Shown here piece by piece: positions 63,710 through 64,000 of a stretch of DNA of 64,000 nt. Under the pieces are notes generated by a model, which worked only from the letters and a program-made list of their open reading frames with translations, had not been told where the DNA came from and searched no databases. This DNA is from Hepsetus odoe (Eukaryota > Chordata > Actinopteri > Characiformes > Hepsetidae): NCBI GenBank assembly GCA_017165825.1, contig CM029372.1:2784718-2848717 (forward strand), written 5' to 3'. How positions within the stretch are numbered: position 1 is the first letter of the stretch; the number at the start of each line of letters is the position of its first letter. The position numbers were made by a program, and so were the translations under genes.

Positions 63710-63932
63710 CATCCACCTTTGAGTATTGATGGGAGATGCCAGGACGATGCTCACAGAGGTGTGATGTGTTTTGCCTGTGTCTGTGTGTCTGTCACAGGAC
63801 ATGATTTCTGTGCAGAAGGCTACAGCAGCAGCTGTGTAGAGAACTCTGAGTGTGTGAATCTGGAGGCAGGAGCCTGCTGCAGCTGCAGAGACGGCTACCA
63901 AGCACTGCGGGATGACAGCGCGTACTGTCAAG
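32500..63932 (+). CDS. nell2: nell2, NEL-like secreted glycoprotein, exons 1-12 (3' end beyond window)
   Basis: NELL2 is a secreted, oligomeric, thrombospondin-like protein. In mammals it binds Robo3 in axon guidance and acts as a lumicrine ligand for ROS1. Twelve coding exons join in consistent phase to about 439 codons: 32500-32548, 33204-33332, 45312-45462, 53791-53964, 54120-54216, 54416-54488, 54648-54730, 54916-55044, 57834-57936, 58624-58715, 60995-61097, 63798-63932. Order: signal peptide (1 to about 20), LamG/TSPN domain (about 20-215), CPTC then a coiled coil (FHGLVQKIMELQDILAKTSG), VWC1 (about 263-329), VWC2 (about 330-394) and the first EGF-like domain (395-439). The segments QRNNAHGFFKG and FHGLVQKIMELQDILAKTS are NELL2-like and unlike NELL1. 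The last donor splits a codon where the calcium-binding EGF domains should follow. Whether it is nell2a or nell2b is unresolved. No disruption was seen in the exons. Confidence 0.93.
32680..33203 (+). repeat. Degenerate ~40-bp tandem repeat making up nell2 intron 1, merging with the exon 2 acceptor
   Basis: A recurring unit of the form CAGTTTCTG..TTTAAA..TTGACTCTGC followed by TTTTATTT is spaced roughly every 31-45 bp; CAG/TTTAG marks fall near 32846, 32890, 32921, 32966, 33006, 33049, 33085, 33125, 33165 and finally 33203. The last member is the real exon 2 acceptor, and exon 2 itself opens with TTTCGGG..ATTGACCCTGCC, the same unit. Units are degenerate, so the array is old or slowly evolving. 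Confidence 0.75.
33204..33332 (+). CDS. nell2: nell2 exon 2
   Basis: Codes the end of the signal region and the start of the LamG/TSPN domain: SGLGIDPALRIDVFEELN, then QVQGFHNDSRAFLFK, close to the NELL2 family. The acceptor is TTTGTCCAG and the donor GTAGGA, phase 1 both sides. The open frame extends upstream into intron repeats as far as 33110, so in-frame acceptors at 33125 and 33131 are possible. Confidence 0.9.
34998..35250 (-). mobile_element. tRNA-headed SINE, diverged
   Basis: Landmarks in minus orientation: a degraded head near 35245, GATTGAATCCCAGACC box B remnant, GGTAATGTCCCCATCCCTGC body, GTTGTGGTTCACGGTGCGCT and a TAGTCACTTTCACTT tail. Confidence 0.7.
36783..37047 (-). mobile_element. 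Composite SINE, second copy
   Basis: On the minus strand it has the common head (GGGGCAGCGGTGGCCTAGTG, GTTAGGGCGTTGGCC), GAGGTACCC and CAAGGTGCCGGCCCCGAC, then switches to the DANA-like body (TTCGCCCTGTGTGAGCTGGG, GACCCCACTTGGGACAAGCG), exactly as at 23520-23742. An AACCCC/TTGGGAAGGGG duplication lies inside the head. Confidence 0.75.
38693..38866. mobile_element. Half copy of the foldback MITE
   Basis: Matches the left half of the MITE at 11345-11908 (TGCTGTAAACAAGGAATGC, TCATTTATTTTCATCAATCA, GTGACCACCCTTTGCCTTC, CATCAATTCTTCTAG). It stops abruptly where RTE sequence begins; the right arm is absent. Confidence 0.8.
38866..39806 (-). mobile_element. RTE-type LINE copy 2 (5' end and endonuclease only)
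   Basis: On the minus strand it starts with the shared 5' leader (AGGGATGCACAAGCCAGTG) at about 39800 and reads through RVGTLNVGSM, CVQE, a frameshift near 39440, then GVGVILKEEYV, VGADFNGHVGEGN and CSQVDYILCRRISL to GESVA. There it breaks into MITE sequence. The endonuclease glutamate (CVQE) and the ADFNGH and VDY motifs are present, but no RT remains. The 218-residue frame therefore ends in about 17 MITE-derived residues. Confidence 0.85.
39821..39948. repeat. Perfect nested foldback (29-nt arms)
   Basis: The 29 bases at 39821-39849 are the exact reverse complement of 39920-39948. Inside, 39851-39863 (TTCCTTATATATA) is the reverse complement of 39870-39882. The result is a nested stem-loop of 128 bp, immediately beyond an (AT)n tract at the 5' end of RTE copy 2. 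It has no coding potential and is probably a tiny MITE or a palindrome born of repair. Confidence 0.85.
39955..41395 (+). mobile_element. Tc1-like transposon relic A
   Basis: ATTAGGACACCCCC near 40076 and AGGGTGTCCTAACC near 41230 are opposed ends. Between them lies a transposase gene ruined by stops and frameshifts. Recognisable pieces are ARRKPLLSKRNIKAKLKFTR, the DNA block GAGACCATCTGTAAGAACAT, CCAAAACACACCAGCAAATC (HTSKS region) and CCCAGATCTTAATCCCATTG (DLNPIE region). It is homologous to the relic at 55203-56275. Confidence 0.82.
41396..41720 (-). mobile_element. Tc1-like transposon fragment, different subfamily
   Basis: Minus-strand translation gives pieces KHGGGNVIVWGCFAAFGPG, then INSALY, SSPLNG and WPSQK, all parts of a Tc1 DDE transposase with stops. 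It is younger or older than relic A but not the same subfamily. The right boundary is unclear and may run to about 41960. Confidence 0.75.
42815..43090 (-). mobile_element. Solo LTR with perfect 5-bp target duplication
   Basis: The 276-bp element starts TGTAACGG and ends CCGCGACA on the plus strand (TGTCGCGG...CCGTTACA in its own orientation), the TG...CA ends of an LTR. CACTT flanks it on both sides (42810-42814 and 43091-43095). An AATAAA signal lies inside on the minus strand near 42880. No internal retrovirus-like sequence remains, so it arose by LTR-LTR recombination. It is related to 53201-53517. Confidence 0.88.
43771..43840. repeat. (TG)n microsatellite
   Basis: About 35 TG units with one TTTG interruption, in nell2 intron 2. 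Confidence 0.92.
43917..43992. repeat. (GA)n microsatellite
   Basis: About 37 GA units with one AA interruption. It is complementary to the (TC)n tract 125 bp to its right. Confidence 0.92.
44116..44169. repeat. (TC)n microsatellite
   Basis: About 26 TC units. Together with 43917-43992 it can pair as an inverted repeat in nell2 pre-mRNA. Confidence 0.92.
45312..45462 (+). CDS. nell2: nell2 exon 3
   Basis: Codes DMWRSVRASAGISERMLQ and VEFTLLLTLKQDKFNSGV..ILSIHH-type LamG strands, ending HHGEQ plus two bases before GTACAC. The acceptor is CCCAAAG. The pyrimidine-rich 45270-45308 supplies the splice signal. Confidence 0.92.
45604..45860 (-). mobile_element. tRNA-headed SINE in nell2 intron 3
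   Basis: Well-preserved minus-strand copy: GGGCAGCGGTGGCCTAGCGG head at 45860, GGGGGTTCAAACCCC box B, CAATAGGTTGCCCTGAGG, GGTACCGTCCCCATCACTGC, GCTGCCCACTGCTGCACG and a GTAGTCACTTTCA tail. It lies only about 140 bp from the exon 3 donor. Confidence 0.87.
45861..46963. other. nell2 intron 3 sequence, little recognised
   Basis: A Tc1-like terminal sequence (GGGGACTCAAACTTTTGCAT) at about 46083 and a SINE 3'-end remnant (CCCCCTGTGACCCTGGCTAG) at about 46388-46440 are the only hints. No exon was recognised. Confidence 0.4.
46964..47019. repeat. (TG)n microsatellite
   Basis: About 28 TG units, complementary to the (CA)n at 47132-47201. Confidence 0.92.
47132..47201. repeat. (CA)n microsatellite
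   Basis: About 35 CA units, 112 bp from the (TG)n tract, making an inverted-repeat pair in one transcript. Confidence 0.92.
47331..50340 (-). mobile_element. Rex3 retrotransposon (RTE clade), nearly complete, inactivated
   Basis: A LINE coding for endonuclease plus reverse transcriptase. The minus-strand frame 48356-50221 carries the endonuclease (LGDFNAHVGND, STDHHLVVSW) and RT start (YRGITLLSLPGKV, CGFRPGRGTVDQLY, CFVDLEKAFDRVPRG). Frame 47733-48470 carries VGLRQGCPLSPILF and the catalytic FADDVVLLASS. Frame 47376-47717 carries the C-terminus (RPRGRPRTCWRDYVSRLAWE). The 3' end has a (GATG)n tail at 47336-47350, as described for Rex3. The text at 48242-48262 equals the forward primer commonly used to amplify Rex3, as I recall it. 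Breaks: one frameshift near 48360, one TGA at 47733-47735, and Asn where RTE endonucleases usually carry Asp (SSMINFVVVSSD). Confidence 0.92.
50341..50883. other. nell2 intron 3, nothing recognised
   Basis: No repeat family or exon recognised between Rex3 and the trinucleotide array. Confidence 0.5.
50884..50972. repeat. Compound (TTA)n(GAT)n(TTA)n(ATA)n array
   Basis: ATT units, then about 10 GAT units with one AGG interruption, then ATT and AAT units. Part of it (TTATTA..TAATAA) is self-complementary. Confidence 0.9.
51078..51116 (+). mobile_element. tRNA-Lys-like 5' half (SINE head fragment)
   Basis: GCCTGGATAGCTCAGTTGGT and AGAGCCAGACTTTCATG match the 5' half of a tRNA-Lys (box A TAGCTCAGTTGG) to about the anticodon arm, then similarity ends. 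There is no 3' half, so it is not a functional tRNA gene. Probably the head of a tRNA-Lys-derived SINE. Confidence 0.6.
51117..51320 (+). mobile_element. V-SINE-like element
   Basis: tRNA-like head GGTGGTCTAGTGGTAGGATA with box B CAGGTTCAATTCCCACC, then CCCTGAGCAAGACCCTTAAC, CAGGGCGACTGTCCCTGTAG and AGTCACTGTGGATAAAAGTA. This arrangement is the widespread fish tRNA-derived SINE with the conserved GTCGCTCTGGATAAGAGCG-type 3' end. A second copy, inverted, is at 56918-57118. Confidence 0.72.
51505..52165 (+). mobile_element. RTE-type LINE, 3' end fragment
   Basis: Degraded codons for the RT C-terminal region (GAGACCAGCTATGTTGTA, ATGCGATTTG-like stretch), then LCWFGHVQRREEEYIGRRML-like, RRRGRPKKRFMNVVRG, GGRYSGQEK and DLLWRPLVGTAES, ending with the terminal CAGCTGAAAGTAGAATAAGA. 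It belongs to the same family as 28975-30606 and is 5'-truncated. Confidence 0.8.
52758..52968 (-). mobile_element. tRNA-headed SINE, diverged
   Basis: Minus orientation: GGAGCAGTGTTGACCTAGTG head at 52968, box B remnant CTTTCAATCCTGG, AAAGTACCATCCCCATCATT and CATTTCGTTGTGGTTCACTG. The tail is lost. Confidence 0.72.
53201..53517 (+). mobile_element. Solo LTR
   Basis: 317 bp from TGTCACGG to CCGTTACA, with AATAAA near 53454, sharing GAACAGAGC, CACAGGTGTGCTTCATTG and CCCCGCCACCGTTACA blocks with the inverted LTR at 42815-43090. Flanks GGTAC and GATAC differ by one base, which could be an aged 5-bp target duplication. No internal region. Confidence 0.82.
53791..53964 (+). CDS. nell2: nell2 exon 4
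   Basis: Codes LamG core FLELENSGQRNEVRLHYW, TEVFPYSLADGRWHRVALSL and LVLYVDCS. The acceptor is TTTGCAG and the donor GTTAGG. The donor is slightly weak at +3 but matches phase 2 with both neighbours. Confidence 0.92.
54120..54216 (+). CDS. nell2: nell2 exon 5
   Basis: Codes IYERVVETPSMEIPAGTT then VWIGQRNNAHGFFK, the NELL2-type LamG end. The acceptor is TTTTTAG and the donor GTAAGT, leaving in phase 0. Confidence 0.93.
54416..54488 (+). CDS. nell2: nell2 exon 6
   Basis: Codes GVMQDVQLLLIPQGHISQ then CPDLNR and one base. The acceptor is CCCTCTAG and the donor GTAAGT. This closes the LamG domain. Confidence 0.93.
54648..54730 (+). CDS. nell2: nell2 exon 7
   Basis: Codes TCPTCNDFHGLVQKIMELQ then DILAKTSGK, the hinge cysteines and the start of the coiled coil that drives oligomerisation. 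The acceptor is ATTTTAG after a long T tract and the donor is GTGAGC. Confidence 0.94.
54916..55044 (+). CDS. nell2: nell2 exon 8
   Basis: 43 codons: the coiled-coil end LARAEERMRALDG, then the first half of VWC1 (CYCERTCSLNGEIYRDEE, WTDGCKNCTCL). The donor is GTAAGA, phase 0 at both ends. Confidence 0.94.
55203..56275 (+). mobile_element. Tc1-like transposon relic B
   Basis: Left end TACAGTCATGTGAAAAAATT then AGGACACC; right end GGATGTCCTCATTTTGTCAC then ATGCA, roughly inverted. Transposase pieces: MCARRKYLLSKRNIKAKLKF, then ARENVDQDFWNNALWTDEPK (around the first catalytic Asp), CCAAAACATACTGGTAAATC and CTTAATCCCATTGAGATGC. Stops, frameshifts and a deletion of the N-terminal helix-turn-helix make it dead. 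Confidence 0.85.
56645..57735. mobile_element. Foldback MITE with ~170-bp inverted arms
   Basis: Left arm 56645-56822 and right arm 57571-57735 are near reverse complements (left: CACAACAAACTATTA, ACTTTTTTGTAAATATTTTA, CATGGGACAACACTGAAGAT; right: the complements in reverse order). Between lie GTGTACTCACTTTTGTTGCC and GAGAGTTCTTTGCCATGAGG, typical of a widespread fish Tc1-related element. A V-SINE is nested inside. Confidence 0.82.
56918..57118 (-). mobile_element. V-SINE-like element nested in the MITE
   Basis: On the minus strand: GTGGTGGTCTAGTGGTAGGG head, CCCAGGTTCGAATCCCACC box B, TTGAGCAAGACCCTTAAC, AGGACTGTCCCTGTAATCAG (with the GGACTGTCCCTGTAA unit duplicated) and AAGTCGCTCTGGATAAGAGC then GTCTGCTAAATGC. 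It is younger than its host element. Confidence 0.82.
57834..57936 (+). CDS. nell2: nell2 exon 9
   Basis: Second half of VWC1: NGTVECDTIFCPAPQCPPDT, then GACCKECQ and one base. The acceptor is GCCTTTTAG and the donor GTGAGT. A (CA)n tract starts 9 bp into the intron. Confidence 0.94.
57946..57982. repeat. (CA)n microsatellite next to the exon 9 donor
   Basis: About 17 CA units starting at intron position +10. CA tracts near donors are known binding sites for hnRNP L, which can modulate splicing; whether that happens here is unknown. Confidence 0.9.
58588..58621. repeat. (TC)n microsatellite forming the exon 10 polypyrimidine tract
   Basis: About 17 TC units running directly into the TAG acceptor at 58621-58623. 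Confidence 0.92.
58624..58715 (+). CDS. nell2: nell2 exon 10
   Basis: First half of VWC2: PVCLFRGRVYVEGDRKSV then RDSSGNCLLFECR, aligning with the family's ICQFQGRTYFEGERN-type segment. The acceptor CTCTCTAG (58623) keeps the frame with exon 9. A second AG at 58638-58639 would remove 16 nt and shift the frame. The donor is GTAAGC. Confidence 0.93.
58918..58995. repeat. AT-rich palindromic tract
   Basis: TAATTTTATAT and ATATAAAATTA arms around a TA-rich centre, preceded by TTAATATTAATATAC. It could extrude as a cruciform. It lies 20 bp from the 5' end of RTE copy 3. Confidence 0.75.
59015..60375 (+). mobile_element. RTE-type LINE copy 3 (5' end joined to 3' end)
   Basis: Begins with the shared leader (AGGGATGCACAAGCCAGTG) and continues with the diverged endonuclease: AYAPQVGCEI, MVSRRGMLKVKRMEMAIVN with an internal deletion, and CSQVDYILCRRISLKEI. 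At about 60205 it jumps to the 3' terminal block (KRGRPKRMIVDVVREEMQ, then DLLWRL and GGGAGCAGCCGAAAG). The whole RT is deleted, so it cannot move by itself. Confidence 0.84.
60393..60642 (+). mobile_element. tRNA-headed SINE with internal duplication
   Basis: GTGGGCAGCGGTGGCCTAGT head, box B GGTTCAGACCCC, GCAAGGTACCGTCCCCGTCA present twice in tandem, CTGCTGCACGTGTGTGTATG, TGAATTTCGTTGTG and a GGGTAGTCACTTTCACTTC tail. It sits directly behind the RTE copy. Confidence 0.85.
60995..61097 (+). CDS. nell2: nell2 exon 11
   Basis: Second half of VWC2: DRSMRRVETTPCPELTCPES then EQITLTDRCCKVCR and one base. The acceptor is GTGTGCAG and the donor GTGAGG. Confidence 0.94.
61256..61330 (+). mobile_element. 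tRNA-headed SINE, head only
   Basis: AGGGGCAGTGGTGGCCTAGT with box B GGGTTCAAATCTC; sequence similarity ends right after the tRNA-like part. Confidence 0.7.
61950..62700 (+). mobile_element. Tc1-like transposon relic D, strongly decayed
   Basis: Pieces in transposase order: CTTGAAGACCTCCAAACC, TTTGGAAGATAAGGGTCACA, TTTGGTATAAAGCAAAC, then a 3' end with TAGGGGGGAAGCTACTTTTT then CTCATGG, as in fish Tc1 copies whose 3' end reads GGGGCAATTACTTTTTCAC. No usable frame remains. Confidence 0.65.
62701..63391 (+). other. nell2 intron 11, nothing recognised
   Basis: AT-rich sequence with an A run at about 63040. No repeat family or exon was recognised. Confidence 0.5.
63392..63444. repeat. (TC)n microsatellite
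   Basis: About 26 CT units in nell2 intron 11. Confidence 0.92.
63654..63705. repeat. (TC)n microsatellite upstream of exon 12
   Basis: About 26 CT units ending about 92 bp before the exon 12 acceptor; a pyrimidine tract binder such as PTB could sit here. Confidence 0.92.
63798..63932 (+). CDS. nell2: nell2 exon 12 (first EGF-like domain)
   Basis: 45 codons: GHDFCAEGYSSSCVENSE, then CVNLEAGACCSCRDGYQ and ALRDDSAYCQ with one base before GTACTT. It has six cysteines in EGF order plus one additional CC pair. The following calcium-binding EGF exon is outside the window. Confidence 0.93.
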
Positions 63933-64000
63933 GTACTTCAGAGCTTTTGCACCCCTGCGGGCAAGTAAGAGAACTTTTATGATATGCAGTGAAAGAAAAA

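Overview
This is vertebrate genomic DNA, almost certainly from a teleost fish. The genes are split by GT-AG introns. The interspersed repeats are fish types: a nearly complete Rex3 LINE, several degenerate copies of a second RTE-type LINE, Tc1/mariner relics and their foldback derivatives, more than 15 copies of one tRNA-headed SINE family, V-SINE-like and DANA-like SINEs, and two solo LTRs. Dinucleotide and tetranucleotide microsatellites are abundant. The protein sequences are fish-like members of vertebrate families. The species cannot be fixed from the sequence; an otophysan fish is only a guess.

Layout. (1) Positions 1-6400 hold the 5' end of a NUAK-family kinase gene on the minus strand (best match nuak1): first coding exon 5556-5783, a GC-rich promoter side at about 6100-6400, and part of intron 1 running off the left edge. 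(2) Positions 6.4-15.7 kb are intergenic, filled with SINEs, LINE 3' fragments, a foldback MITE and a large TATC array. (3) Positions 15775-19210 hold a complete five-exon prolactin-family gene on the minus strand. It encodes 225 residues with three predicted disulfides and best fits prl2. (4) Positions 19.2-32.2 kb are intergenic, with SINEs, long TG and CT tracts and an RTE copy. (5) From 32500 to the right edge lies nell2 on the plus strand. Twelve coding exons were traced, with consistent splice phases, giving about 439 codons: signal peptide, N-terminal LamG/TSPN domain, coiled coil, two VWC domains and the first EGF-like domain. The gene continues beyond the window. Its introns, especially intron 2 (12 kb) and intron 3 (8.3 kb), hold most of the mobile elements.

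The three genes are not an operon and have unrelated roles: an AMPK-related kinase, a secreted pituitary-type hormone, and a secreted neural/epithelial glycoprotein. Their adjacency is a synteny marker.

I found no evidence of a wholly new biological system. The most unusual structure is nell2 intron 1. It consists largely of degenerate units of about 40 bp that each resemble the 3' splice site plus the first codons of exon 2, and it offers in-frame alternative acceptors. Other points worth checking are a (TC)n microsatellite serving as the polypyrimidine tract of nell2 exon 10, RTE copies that keep their 5' ends but lack the RT core, a solo LTR with a perfect 5-bp target duplication, a composite SINE subfamily, and a perfect nested foldback next to an RTE 5' end.
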